A DNA stretch of 64,000 bases from the NCBI GenBank assembly GCA_013423385.1, contig BLZA01000011.1:929174-993173 (forward strand), written 5' to 3'. Of the stretch, positions 42,096 to 54,767 are shown piece by piece (position 1 is the stretch's first letter; each line of letters begins with the position of its first letter). The notes under the pieces are model-generated. The model saw only the letters and a list, made by a program, of their open reading frames with translations, did not search any database and had not been told where the DNA came from. Source of the stretch: Naganishia liquefaciens (taxonomy: Eukaryota > Basidiomycota > Tremellomycetes > Filobasidiales > Filobasidiaceae). A program made the translations under genes and the position numbers.

Positions 42096-45000
42096 ATGGC
42101 CGCAGAAGATGTGAATATGAATGAGCCGGGGCCGTCCAGACGGGCCCAGGACGCGACTTCATCCACCAGTAATGGATTCCCCAGCGGACCTCCGGCCTTC
42201 GTCCTTCCTCCCGATCCATCATCATACAGAGCGAAGAACGCGAATTTCTCCTACGTCACCGCCGAACCCAGACTTCCTCCCCGCGAGATCGAGGCATTCC
42301 CACCTTCGAAAAAAACTGGAGTCATCTATGATGCGCAAATGATGCTGCACGCACCGCTAAACTACAATCCGGATCTGGATTGGGAGGAGTCGCAGCTGGA
42401 CGACAGCGAGGCGAATCATTTGGCGTGGCATCCCGAAGATCCTCGTCGGATTCAACGGATTTACGATCAGCTGCAGGGACAGGGCTTGACAAGGCAGATG
42501 GTGCCTTTGCCGTGTCCTACCGTATCCGTGTCGGACGTACTTCTAGTTCATTCAGAAGCCCTGTGGCACAAGGTAGAAAAGACTCAATGTAAGCGCACAT
42601 ACTTCGTACGTGACATATGACATAATGTGCTTTTTCTTACGCATGCTTTCACGCAACAGTTGAAACCCGCGAAGAGATTCTCGCTCAAACGGATTCGTAC
42701 GAGTACAACTCGCTCTACGTCAATCAACATACCGCAAGATCTGCCAGTCTTTCATGCGGAGGTGTCGTTAGTGCCACAAAGGCTGTTGTCATGGGCAAGG
42801 TCAAGAACGCGTTGGCTATCGTGCGGCCACCCGGACATCACGCAGAGCCGGAATGCTGTATGGGCTTCTCCTTTTACAATAATGTGGCAGTTGCGACCAG
42901 AGTTGTGCAGAAGGAGCTTGGCGTCAGAAAAGTATTGATTTTAGACTGGTAAGTGATTCTTATTTTGCGGTCTACTTGAAAGCGCTGAAGTCTGTCTTGC
43001 ATAGGGATGTACATCACGGTACTTCGTCTTTCACTTTTCTCGCAAGCGATCGCTCATAACCTTACAGGTAACGGCACGCAGAAAGCCTTTTTTGACGATC
43101 CAAGCGTGCTGTACATGTCAATTCATCGGCACGATGGCGGTAGTTTCTATCCCCAATCAGATTTCGGCGCGATAGAGGTAACTGGGTCGGGAGATGGCGA
43201 GGGCACGTAAGTTAGCGCGCACGGCTCATGGTGATCTCATAAGTAACATCGCAATTATCGCTCAGGAGCGTCAATATTCCCTGGCCGAAAAGAGGATTCG
43301 GGGATGCAGACTATCTATACGCTTTCCAGAAGATCATCATGCCTATCGCATATGAATTCGCTCCCGAGCTGGTTATCAGTGCGTCGGATAGGCGCTAGCT
43401 TTGTTGCGATATTGACAACGCTGTTCGCGCAGTCTCGGCGGGTTTCGATGCAGCAGATGGTGACACGCTTGGTCAGTGTAAGGTGACGCCTGCTGGGTAC
43501 GCCCACATGACCTATATGCTGTCGTCTCTTGCGGGTGGGAAAGTGGTCGTTGCTCTAGAGGTAAGTATATTGACCTATGGCCGACTGGACTTACAAGTCA
43601 CTTACTGCGCCTAGGGAGGCTATAATCTCACGGCGATCTCCAACTCTGCTGAGGCTGTCGCCAGAGTCCTGCTTGGGCAACAAGTTCCCGAGCTTCCGCC
43701 AATGCAGGCCAGCGATATCGCGACTGAGGTCATGTATCAGGTGGCCAAGGTACAGAGCAAGTACTGGTCGTCGATAGATGTTCAGGCCTGCATGCCTGTG
43801 GACGGTTAGTAGATTTCGCCTTGTTCAGCGGTGCCTTTGCTCATCTCTGAGTTTTGTCAATAGAACTCACCGCCAATCCGGATCAGCACGAGGTCATTTA
43901 TATACCAGGTAAGCTGATCTGTCACTCAGGCAAATAGATCAGGTTGAGCCTTGCATCGCAAGATTTGATCAAGTTGCACCGTGCCCACCATCTCTACAAA
44001 AAGTACGGCATGACATGTCTACCGCTTGCTTTGCAAGAGTTGCAGAGCAAGTTTCCTGAACAGGTCATGAATACGTGTGTAGATCTCAGCTGAGAACGAA
44101 CTCTTGCTGATCATCCGCGCAATTGCTCAGTGGCAACACCTATAGCGCAAAGACACTGGTTCTCTTTGTACATGACTTGTAGGTGACATCCTTCCAGGTA
44201 AACTGCGCAAGTGGACATTGACTTATTCGCTACAGCGGCAACATGTTTACAGAAGGTCGTACAAAATTACACCATCACCCAGACTTGGAGAAGACGGGAA
44301 TCGTACGTCGAGCATTATGGGGTGATCTCTAGCCAAGCTGACACCCACGGCTAGTTGAAAACAAGCGATCGGGTGGTAGAATGGGCAAAGTCTAAAGGCT
44401 ACAGCTTGATTGACGTCAATGTCCTCCGGGCACTCCCAACACATCGTTCAGTAAGTGATTACCTGCCTACATGTCTTTCGTTCTCGTTTTTATGGCGCCA
44501 ATTCGCAGGAGGTAATGGTCAAATTCAACAAGAGCAACAATCAGGAAGAGATTGCCCCTATTCTGGGTTACTCTGCGAAACACCATCCCGATGGATTAGT
44601 TTCGGAAACCAAACTATTGAAATACATTTGGGACAACTATATCCAGTGTGTGGTCAGCGCAGACTTGCTCAGTCCAGCCGCTAACCTCATCGCCTCTAGA
44701 TTGACTGATGCTCAAAACGTCATCTTCATTGGTCACGGAACGGGTTGTCAAGCCCTTATGTGCTTGATCAATGATCGAGGTCGGTCCTGTCTCAACCTTA
44801 CGTTCCGCCCGACATGTACCTGACACTTCACGGACCCCGTAGATGTCGAAGACCAGGTCAAATTTGTCATTCAGGTGGCCGGCATGAACACACTTGTGAA
44901 ACCGGACCCTCGCGATGAAGACAAAATCCTGTGGTTCCGACAGGTGCGTTAAAATGTCAATCCCACATGCCATGCGGGCCAGTCTGATACGGTTTTCTGC

Positions 45001-45407
45001 ATGTGTATGCTGATACCTTTCTTTTTCCGCAGCATTCCATGCTATATTTGCCCCATGATCATCCGCTGATGGACGAGAAGGGAATGGATAAGCGACTAAA
45101 AACAACAGTCGTCTCATATCGTAAGTTAGACGCTCAGAGATCCTTCTGGCATATCAGTGAATTACGATGCTTTCTAGCTGATACGAAGACGACGGACATT
45201 ATGAACAAGGCGTTCCCAGCATTCACGCGAGACATCGCTCGCGCCCTGGGTGAATCTCTTGTCGAGGAGCCCACCAACGATTCTTCGCAAACAGGGGCAG
45301 CCAATGGCATCGGCGGAGCCTTTTCTGCGTTGACGCAGCGTATCGGCACGACGGTGACTGATGCTGCCGCTGCAGTCGCATCGGCTGTTTTGTCTGACAA
45401 TCGCTGA
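42096..45407 (+). CDS. HDA1: class II histone deacetylase with C-terminal Arb2 domain (Hda1/Clr3-type)
   Basis: Zinc-dependent lysine deacetylase of the Hda1/Clr3 type, acting in transcriptional silencing. The N-terminal 80 residues are Pro/Ser-rich. Catalytic blocks: [37 protein letters not shown] with zinc ligands, [24 protein letters not shown] (third zinc ligand; the intron at about 43380-43449 splits ELVI from SAGFD) and ALEGGYNLTA. After 43900 the Arb2 module follows: [61 protein letters not shown] and [15 protein letters not shown]. The Ala-rich C-terminus ends at 45407. Roughly a dozen short introns. The known architecture (deacetylase then Arb2) is complete, so an active enzyme is expected. 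Confidence 0.95.
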
Positions 45408-46703
45408 GGCCGAGACAATGTTTGCGTGCTGGCCGTCGTTTGCTATGACTGCCTTGCCCGTGTACGAGCTGCTCGGTCATCGCACGGAACGCTGTTTATA
45501 TCAGGGATTCGCAAGCTGATCTTCAGTATTCCGAGAATGCCCATCGCGGCCTTGCTGCGTATGAACATGTTGGAGAGCGATTCAGATATACTGGTCGATT
45601 CTTTGGTTGCGACATCTTGCAAAATTAAAACTTGACGGATAGACCTGTCACACATACGTATGTCAAGCGACACCTAGTATAGGCGCATATCCGCGATTTC
45701 AGGCCATCCGTGGGCATAGGATCGATTGAGAGATAAGCTGGATAGTCACGTACTTTGCGGGGACGCGATGATTGGGCTTTCGTTCCCCTACTTCTAAATT
45801 TTAGATTTTGAGCTTCCGCTTACTAATCCCTCGTGTCTGCGGAATCGTTTGCGGAGGCGACGGCTGCTGCTGGCAACTGTTACAACTTTGCGATACGGCT
45901 ATTAATTGCCGAGATTGCCAAGGCCAAGGATTGCCTCGACTACAACTCCTTGCGCAATGACGTGAACTTTGTCTATTGTTTAGTCGATGTTTATTTTGGC
46001 CGGCCCTCGCTGCGGACTTGCTCACCGCCGCTGCTGAGAAATTGGTGCACGGTCGTGGACTATTGGTAGAGCCGGCGGTCGGCGTTTGGAACGACTGAAA
46101 TCGGAGTGCAGTTCTTGGAACAGCTAGTGGAACATCACTGCGGTAACTGCAGTTGGGCCTTACACAGCTTCCTACACCCTTTCTCATATGTTTGGGACGG
46201 CTTGACCTGGGTTGCAATAATCAACATGCCAGCTTCCGATTCGGTGGGCATGTGCAGTCGGTCAGCCAGGCAAATCACGAACTATAGCAAACTTCGCTTT
46301 GCTACCACTGCCTTTTCAATTCGCTGTTGAGTAGGTCGGTGAAGCTATGGATTGCCTCCCCGAGTTCGGATAAAAAGTTGCTAATCCCGCCGTTGAACCC
46401 AAAATTGAAGTCTTCATGGCAGATCGGAGAATTAATTGGAGACCCGCAGCGTCGGTGGCTTTTTTACTCTTGCTCGGCTTCCAACAGCATTTCCGAGCTT
46501 CAAGAGCGTTCGGCTTCGCGGAGACTCGACGATTAGTGCGCCAAGACTTCGACAAGCTCCTCTCGCGAAGGTGTCTCGCGCGCGTGTCTCGCCTCGATCA
46601 GACTGATTAGTAGTTTGTGCATTCGAGCGAAGCAAGAGAATAAGGTGAAAAAGGTTATGTATAGCCTTCTCCTGAATCTCCTCGCATGTCTGTCTATCTA
46701 ATC

Positions 46704-46915
46704 CTTGGCTCATTTGTGAACGCGCGGCTGGCACGCGAATCATTCAATCCGCAGGAGCTCCCGCGGGACTCTGGACAGTCTGTCTGTCCGGTCAACCCCG
46801 CGCCACTAATCGTGTCCGTGTATGCCTTGGCTGATCTGGATTTTGCCCTGCTGACGTGCTATGACGAATGCCCAGGAATCACAGTCCGGCAACATCTCAT
46901 GACTTGTTACTTGGC
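46704..46915. promoter_or_regulatory. cluster of GCCAAG sites (Rim101/PacC-type) upstream of ENA
   Basis: GCCAAG on the minus strand at 46704-46709, 46826-46831 and 46910-46915 (the last as TGCCAAG), within 425 bases of the ENA start. Further copies are at 46540-46545 (+) and as a tandem pair at 45917-45928 (+). Rim101/PacC recognise GCCARG and control ENA-type pumps in several fungi; binding here is inferred. Confidence 0.45.
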
Positions 46916-46952
46916 ATTCGGCCGATAAGGCATCGGCAGATAGCAAATGCTA

Positions 46953-46960
46953 TGAGCCTC
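46953..46960 (-). promoter_or_regulatory. candidate calcineurin-dependent response element
   Basis: Reads GAGGCTCA on the minus strand, matching the Crz1 consensus GNGGC(G/T)CA, 167 bases upstream of the ENA start. A single 8-base match is weak on its own. Confidence 0.3.
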
Positions 46961-47126
46961 AAGGTATATACATCACGGTCCCTCGGTGCCCGTAGCGTCC
47001 GTGTCGAAGAAGCTCCGCATATCGCACACTGACAAAAGCAGGGACTGACAGTCACTACAAAACTAAAGTTTCTATCGACGAAACAAGCAATACACTCCCG
47101 TGGCACCAACAAGGAAGCTCTTTTTC

Positions 47127-50100
47127 ATGGAGAGCAAGGGCCAGCAGGATTCCCGGGTCAAAGAGACCCGTACAGTGGATTCTGAACGAACCGCGGTATC
47201 GCGCCAACCGGGCGTCGTCAACGGAGGAAAAGATGGACGGAAAGACTACGAGGACTCGCCCCTGTCCGGGCCCGCTCACGTTGCGACGGACCGAAGGGTG
47301 ATGGAGGAGCTCGAGACCAGCGCCGAGAAGGGTCTGAGCTCTGAAAAAGCGAAGACCCTGCATGCGAAATGGGGTGACAATATTCTCGAACCCCCGCCGA
47401 AACCTTCACCCTTCAAACTGTTGGGACGGCAAGTGCTCAACGCCATGACCCTCGTCCTTCTCGCGGCCATGGCCGTGTCATTTGGTACCCAAGACTGGAT
47501 TGAAGCCGGTGTCATCGCGGCTCTGGTGATCTTGAACGTTACGGTAGGATTCTCTCAGGTGAGTGTTCCTGTGTGATGAGTTCCGGCAACTTGGCTGAAA
47601 ATGCTTCTGTTCAGGAATGGAAAGCGGAAAAGACAGTGGCTGCATTAGCCAGCGTAGGCGCTCCCGTAGCCCAGGTTTTGCGAGACGGAAAGGAGGTTGA
47701 CTCCAAAGTGGAAGAGGTCGTGCCGTAAGTGCCAGTGACACGGGTCATTCCGCAATAGCTAAAGTCATGATTTCTAGCGGAGACATCATTCTTCTTACGC
47801 CCGGCAGCATTGTCCCCGCCGACGGTCGTCTTCTCGACGGATTCGTCTCCAATTTGGAGGCAGACGAAGCTCTGCTGACTGGAGAATCTCTCCCGGTGGC
47901 GAAGCACTCGGAACCCTTTGACGATGCCGATATACCTCTTGGAGACCGGCTCAACATGGTATACGCTGGATCTCAAATTACCAAGGGCAGGGCACGCGCA
48001 GTCGTGGTTGGAACTGGCATGAACACGGAATTGGGCAAGATCGCGCAGGCCATTGAGAGAAAGGTCAAGACCAAGGAGACTGGTTGGAAGGCCAAATGGC
48101 TCAAGATACAGGTCGCCTTGGGCGTCAAGGGAACAACGCCTTTGCAAATGAAGTAGGTCGTGAATCGTACGGGTCAAGCAGTAGCTCACCATTTGCATTC
48201 AGGTTGAACAAGTTGGCCTATCTTCTACTGTCTATTGCCATCATCCTTGCCATTGTCGTTGTTGCATCAACTGGTTTCACTGATATTGACGACTCCATCG
48301 CTACCGTACGTCGCCCAGGCCCGAGAAGAATCGCTCTACTAAAACCTTTCCTCCTGTAGTATGCCGTTGCCACCGCCGTCTCCATCTTGCCGGCATCCTT
48401 GATCGCTGTCGTCTCATTAACCCTTGCAACCGCTAGCCGAGAATTGGCCAAGCGGAACGCCTTAGTTCGTAGAATGGACGCGTAAGTTGGCCAGCATTAC
48501 AGACATCCCTCGCCGCGACTCACACGTCTTGTACACAGTATCGAGGGCTTGTCCATTGTCACTGATATCTGCAGTGACAAGACCGGCACTTTGACTGTTG
48601 GAAAGGTGAGATCACAGTTCATTTATCGATAGCAAGCCGCTCAAACCGTTCTCTGTGATTCCAGATGGTCATGAAGAAGGCTTGGGTCCCTGCCAAACTC
48701 AGAAATCCCGAAAATAAGGAATCAGGGGCAGTCGACAGCTCGGAAGGTCAGACTTACGAGGTTGAAACCGGTTCAGAGTAGGCCAAATTCCTTGCATCAC
48801 TTCAACCGATCGTAAACTAACGACTGCTCCTTCACCTCAGCCCCTACTACCCTCGAGGCGTTGTACGCTATATCGACAACGACAAGCCGTTGGTCACCGA
48901 AGTTTCTGAAAGCGGAGGTGACGGCAGTTCCGATACTGAGGATGGCGCTGGCCCGGATGTCGTCCAGCCCACCGACATGGAGAATAACCTGGCTAACATG
49001 ACGCTGTGCGCTAGTCTCTGCAACATGGCCACGATTCACAGAAACAAAGAAGGCATTTGGCAAGCGAATGGCGATGCTACCGAGATCGCACTTCAAGTGT
49101 TCGCGCACAAGCTCGGCAGGGGAAAACCTCACATGACGCATGCGAGAAAGTCACCACACAGCGTCAAAACTCCTTCTCAGCCGATGCAACGCACCAGCTC
49201 GATCTACTCCGCCAACGAGAGAGCTGTTCCAATCGATGGACATTACAAACTGGTCATTGAGCACCCCTTCGATTCCACCGTGAAGAGAATGTCTACCGCA
49301 TGGCGATTCATCAAGGACGATGGCTCGGAAAATGACAAGGAATGCCTGGTCTTCATGAAGGGTGCCGTCGAGAGGGTCCTCGACCGATGTGAAGCAATAG
49401 GCCTCGGAAATGACTCGGTGCCATTGGATGAAACGCGGAAAGCGGAAATTATTGCCCGCATGGATGCCGTGAGTCAGGACCATTTTTTCCGACAAGTATC
49501 TGGCACTGATGATAAGTTTTTTTTCGTCATAGTTGGCAGCGGAAGGTCTTCGGGTGTTGTGCCTTTCGGGCAAAGTTCTGAATCAGTCTCCCGAAGCGGT
49601 CAAGGCCATCCCGCGGGACGAGTTGGAGCAAGGCCTCCGCTTCTTAGGTCTTGCAGGAATCTACGACCCTCCTCGGCCAGAAAGTCGAGGAGCTGTCCTG
49701 GAAGCAACACAAGCTGGCATCACCACTCGAATGCTTACAGGCGATCACCCGGCGACGGCTTCTGCCATCGCCAAAGCCGTGGCGATTCTCCGAGACGATC
49801 ACCCTCAGGGGGCGGTCATGACTGGACAGCAATTCGATGCCTTATCGGAAGACCAAATTGATGCTCTGCCCGAGCTTCCCGTTGTCATCGCTCGTTGCGC
49901 ACCAGAGACCAAGGTCAGGATGGTTGAGGCGCTGCATCGCCGAAAGATTTGGGGCATGACGCGTTTCGCCGTTATGACTGGAGACGGTGAGTTCTGTCTG
50001 AAGCGATTCGACGACGGCTTGACACTAACCGCCGCTTGTTGATAGGAGTGAACGATTCACCAGCTCTCAAGCGTGCAGATGTGGGTGTTGCCATGGGATT

Positions 50101-51012
50101 GGCCGGCGCAGACGTTGCCAAATCTGTATCCGACATTGTTCTCGCCGACGACAACTTTGCGTCCATTACTCGAGCTATCCGTAAAGGACGTGGTACGCTC
50201 ATGAATCTCAGCAAGTTTCTGCTTTACCTGTTGTCCGGAAACATCGCCGAAGTTCTGGTCTTGATCGTCGGTCTGGCCTTCCTCAATGACGAAAAGGTTT
50301 CCGTCTATCCTCTCAGTCCCGTTGCTGCTTTATGGATCAACACCATCGCTGCCGGACCCCCAGCTCTGGCGCTAGGACTCGAGCCGACCGCGAAGGATGC
50401 CATGGAAAAGTCACCGCGAGCTTATAAGACCATCTTTACCCTCTGGTGGTATATTGATCTTATCTTCTACGGTATCTTGATTGGTGCGGTCTCAATTGTC
50501 AACTTCGTGATCGTTGTTTGGGGTCGTGGTAACGGAGATTTGGGCATAAACTGTAACGAGGGAAGCTACAACGACTCTTGCGAGACTCGTAAGTGTGCGG
50601 CTGCTATGAAGTCGACAGCGCGTCCTGACTCCGCTCATTTCTAGTTTACTACGGTCGAGGAACGACGTTCGCCACCCTGACCATCATCCTGATGGTTCAT
50701 TCTCTCGAGTGCAAGCATTTGGAGAAGAGTCTGTTTCAAATGGATCTAATGGACAACAAGCTGCTCCTGTGGAGTGCATTCGCCCTCTCGCTCTCGGTCT
50801 TTCCAGTGCTCTACATTCCGAAAATCTCCGATTACGCTTTCCAAGTTCTCGGTCTCAAGTGGGAATGGGGCATCGTCTTCGGCATGGTCCTTGTTTACCT
50901 GGTCTTTACCGAGCTCTACAAGCTGGTGCGCAGACGCCTCAACAAGGTTGAGGCTGGTGGTCCCAAGGTTACAGAGAAGAACCTGCCCAAGTTCGAGACC
51001 ATTGCGCCCTAG
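47127..51012 (+). CDS. ENA1: ENA-type (P-type IID) Na+/K+-exporting ATPase
   Basis: Plasma-membrane pump exporting Na+, Li+ or K+; important for salt and alkaline-pH tolerance. It starts at 47127 (MESKGQQDSRVKETRTVD); exon 1 ends at 47558 and exon 2 starts at 47615. Motifs in order: cation-ATPase N-terminal domain (GLSSEKAKTLHAKWGDNIL), M1-M2 with TVGFSQEWKAEKTVAALASV, actuator loop LLTGESLPVAKH, M4 SILPASLIAVVSLTLA, phosphorylation site TDICSDKTGTLTVGKM, nucleotide-binding FMKGAVERVLDRC, hinge MTGDGVNDSPALKRADVGVA, and M5-M10 (LYLLSGNIAEVLVLIVGLAF). The long insertion before the nucleotide domain and lack of a long C-terminal tail fit type IID. It ends KFETIAP at 51012. About eight short introns. 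All catalytic residues are intact. Confidence 0.96.
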
Positions 51013-51589
51013 GACCTCTGCTCTAGGGGAAAGGGCTCAAGAGAACGTTCGAGAATCGTAGACACGTTGGCAGAAACTGTATCCATAGCATAATGCAAAC
51101 AATGTATTGATCAACACAGGGCGTGGAGAGAGAAACGGAGTTTGGAAATGCGGATCAAATTGATCGCCGTATCATTTGCATACCCGCCAGCTCCAGCTTT
51201 GGCTCGCAAGTCCGGCGGATGTGTCTCGGGCCGAGATTCCGCATGCGTACGAATGCCTGTTCTAGCTTTTGGTGGTCGAGCCCGATGCTCTCACAAATGT
51301 ACATGTGATCCAACTTTTTTACTAGGCACCGGAATGCGGGCGGGCTGTCCTCTCTCGGTGGACAAATTGAAGCCAAGCCCCAATTTCCAAATTTTGGACA
51401 CTTCGGGATAGCAAATGGTCACATATACTGTATCATTCATACCGACACAGGCCCGGTAAAGTCCCTTCACACCAAGAAGATCCGAAATACCCAGCAACAT
51501 TTACTGCGCACGACAGCTATTGTGCCAGACCGCGCCTTTACTTTTTCCTCTTCAACGAGCCTGAGTGGGAGATATCAGGATGCGAGTTT
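51013..51589. other. convergent 3' region
   Basis: 577 bases between the stops of ENA and the RCC2-PHD gene. Open frames have no domain. Confidence 0.45.
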
Positions 51590-54245
51590 TTATCTGGACT
51601 GCAGCAACTCACCGCCTCCCGCACCCACACTTTTCCTCTTGCTGGCGTTTCCAGTCTTTTCTGCTATTGGCGAAGACTCCTTCGCAGGAATCGGCTCGCC
51701 GATGCCGGCTGTGGCCCCCTCGATCTGCGATTTCGGAGGGAACGTCGGTATCCAATCAGGATCCTCCGCCTCTTTTGTGCACTGTGGACAGAACCACTCG
51801 CCCTCGGGAACAGCGGACAATGAGGGCTTGAGACAACCAAGGTGATAAGGCTTGTCGCACTGCAATACTCTTGTCAGTTTCTCATTGCAGTACCATTGCA
51901 GAACGCTGACCTTTTCGCATTCAAGCGGATTGTTGCCCTTTTCCTCTTTGCCACAGACAATGCAGTCATCCGGGGATTCAATGTCCAGTGGCCATCGTTC
52001 CAGATCGGAGCTCTTGCTGTTGGGATGGACCAGCCAGTACGTCGTATACACAGAAGCGGCAACGCTACAGCGACCCATACATGAGCACAAATCCGCCCTA
52101 GAGTCGATCAACTTACTCAATCGAATCGAGACCATTCAATGGCGTGATTCGAACAGGCTTCGTGGCATTTCTGCATGTCCATGTTGGTGGTGAAAAGGTG
52201 CCACATAGTGACGGTTATCAATGCACCTACTTTGGTTGATCTTCCCCAAGACCCAACTCGCCGTTCGCCTGAGTGTAATTGTTCGCTTGTGTCAGAACAT
52301 TTTTATTCACGCTGAATCTCCGAACTCACGCAACCCTGTCCGAAAGCGACACACATCACCTCCTGAGCATCGGCAGGGGTGATCAAGAAGAGACCGTTCC
52401 CTCCACATGCGACAGCATTGATCTTGCAGCTCATGACTACAGTTACTGATATTCAGCAATTCGCGCTGCCCTGCCAGGACGGGTTGCTCACTGTCTGCGA
52501 TGTATCTGAATTGAAGACAGATAATGGAATGTCAGCGATGACTCCCATAGTTGACATTCTTATGAGCCAGACTGACTTGAACTGCGTATCTAAAAAGGAG
52601 ATAGGTAATGGTTAGGATTAGGCAGCTGGCAGATATTTCAACACGCACACGGTGATCCGCTTGAGCCATCACCAGTCATCTTGAACTTTCCGGCAATCTA
52701 GAAGTATGAAAAGTACGTAAGGAACTGGCTCAGAGCCTTAAGAACATGAGAAGCGGACCTGGAACATTTTCTGCCCATTAATCACGACGGAAGCTGTGAA
52801 GAGGGGTCAAAAGCCATCGGCGCAAGAAAGGCTGCACTGACAAGCAGGTCCGCAAGTAATATAGGATGCCCGAGTCTGAATGTGGCTGCCCGTGAATTGT
52901 GGAACCAATGTTGGAACTAGGCTGTATTGGGACCGTCATTAGGTGTCGCTGCTTGTGTCTACGCAGGAGCTCACCGATCTTTTTGGTCCCCCAAGCCTAA
53001 TCGTCCGTAACCGGCGAAACCTGTTTTGACGATCACTTTCGATGCAAAACGATTATTGCTGCTAAACGTACCCCAGGCCCAGACGTAGCCATCCTCGTTT
53101 AGAGCCAAACTATGTTGCTGACCGCTCGCAATCATGACGATTTTCCGGTCAGAGAATGGCTTGATCAAGATGGGTTTGTCGTCGTAACCAAACGCAGTCT
53201 TTCCGGTGGAAACGATTCGTTCGCCTGCGGATGTATGCTCAGCCCCACTCATTCGCGAACCTTGCTTTAGCAATCTCTCGTACTAGTCTTGCCGTTGCCC
53301 AGTTGACCTTTCTCATGGGAGCCGCTGGCATATAGCCACCCGTTATCTGCTAAATACAGTGTAAAATTGAGACCACATGAGACCTTATCGTCGACATACT
53401 AGGTCAGCGCAGGAGACAGTCTGTAGTGGCTCTCAGGTTCCTACCTGGACGATCTTGGTTCCATCTCGAATCCAGTTGCCCTTGACTGCCGTCCAAGCGC
53501 TGACTTCCTTCTCATCCTTGATTACGGGGACGCCACATTGCCCAACATCGTTCTTTCCCGCGGCCCAGACTTGACCTTCACTTCCCACCAGAACGGTATG
53601 ATGCCTTGCACAAGCCGCCTGCATGATCTTCGTTGTCGCACTGGCTCCTGGAAGCGACTTTGCAGCGATCTTATAGGCGAATTGTGGGGGTGTCTGAGGC
53701 AAGATGGCGGAGGCGATCCCGAAACAGGAGAATGTATTTCTACCGATAAGATAGGCGTTACCGTAGACTGTCACGAGATGAGGATCAATGAAAGCATTGC
53801 AACGATGATAGGGGTCTCACTGTCAATGCAGACGACGTGCAGGGCAGTGCAACCACTCCACAACTTGACGATCTTGAGGTTGGAGAGGGAACGCACGATA
53901 TGAGGACTCAATAAATCCTCCCTGTGTACAGAAAAAGCCAAAGATGGTCAACTCTAACGAAAGCCCACCCGTTTGAATAGCTTACCCTACGCCGCTTCCC
54001 TTGACTTTGTTCCCGAGCCGTGGCCTATCAGCCGGATAGGCCTCAGACCTGTCCACATGACTATCCAGGCTTCCCTTTGCTAGCTTACCAATCATTCCCG
54101 CCGGCAATCAGGACTGACGAAGCAGGACGAGTGCGATAATATCAGCCTCCTTCGGCGATGAAACAATAAAGAGCAGATCGTACGCACCTCGTCCCCACTT
54201 TGGCTCCTTGAGATCTGCTTCTGAGGGGGTATCGTTGATTAACAT
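51590..54245 (-). CDS. RCC2-like beta-propeller protein with C-terminal PHD finger
   Basis: About 13 short exons read in one frame from MLINDTPSEADLKEPKWGR (54245). Propeller blades follow: VLIAGGNDW, RPRLGNKVKGSG, SPHIVRSLSNLKIVKLWSGC, GNAYLIGRN, CARHHTVLVGSEGQVWAAG, DNGWLYASGSHEKGQLGNG, ASGQQHSLALNEDGYVWAWG, GYGRLGLGDQKDR, INAVACGGNGLFLITPADAQ and NGELGLGEDQPK. The last blade (LNGLDSIDVAASVYTTYWLV) runs without a stop into a PHD finger, CIVCGKEEKGNNPLECEKCD then YHLGCLKPSLSAV and EGEWFCPQC, with the full C4HC3 zinc set. An intron (about 51861-51911) splits the finger. The order of blades follows RCC2/TD-60 more than RCC1. PHD fingers of this type usually read histone H3 tails, so a chromatin-linked role is inferred. 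Confidence 0.85.
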
Positions 54246-54767
54246 ATTGCGTTTCCTGTTAGTGTTAAAAGAATGCCTTCGATAAGGTATCCGTGTATGG
54301 CCAGCCCTGTTCGTGAAGTGACAGAGACCTGGACCAGGAGACAGAAGAAGAGGACAATCGGTTTCGGAACAACGACTTGCGACTGTGGCTCTCGCTCGGC
54401 GCGTCTGCACGCGTCACGCGTCAAAAGTAGGCACATAAGGGGCAAAGTGCGAGTCCGAGGTGATAGATGTTCCAGGACTCATTCGGGTCAGATTGGCGAG
54501 CGGACAGCGTACCAGACGCGAACGATAGCATGTCGCAGATTACATCGTATACATTACATTATACCAATCATGGAATTATCGTCCGAGACAAGTAATGCTT
54601 AGCCCAAGTGCTCCATGCTCTCTGCACAAACACCATCGCGCGCCGCCGGAAGCTCGTGACCGGACATCAGTTTCGAATACGTCGCGGGTCCACGGGTTTA
54701 AAGATCGTTTCACTAACGCACATGCCTTATCCTCAGTATATATTATCCGCTTTCGAATGTTAGCTGC
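54246..54767. other. intergenic
   Basis: 522 bases between the RCC2-PHD start and the stop of the SH3 gene; no domain in any frame. Confidence 0.45.

Larger units (their letters stand above)
45408..47126. other. long intergenic region upstream of the ENA ATPase
   Basis: 1.7 kb without a supportable gene. It has coding-looking but unconnected pieces: a plus-strand open stretch at 45836-46069 without an ATG start, and a minus-strand stretch near 46320-46395 reading NGGISNFLSELGEAIHSFTD. Neither can be linked to a start or to splice partners. It also carries six GCCAAG hexamers and one GAGGCTCA element, listed separately. Confidence 0.4.
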
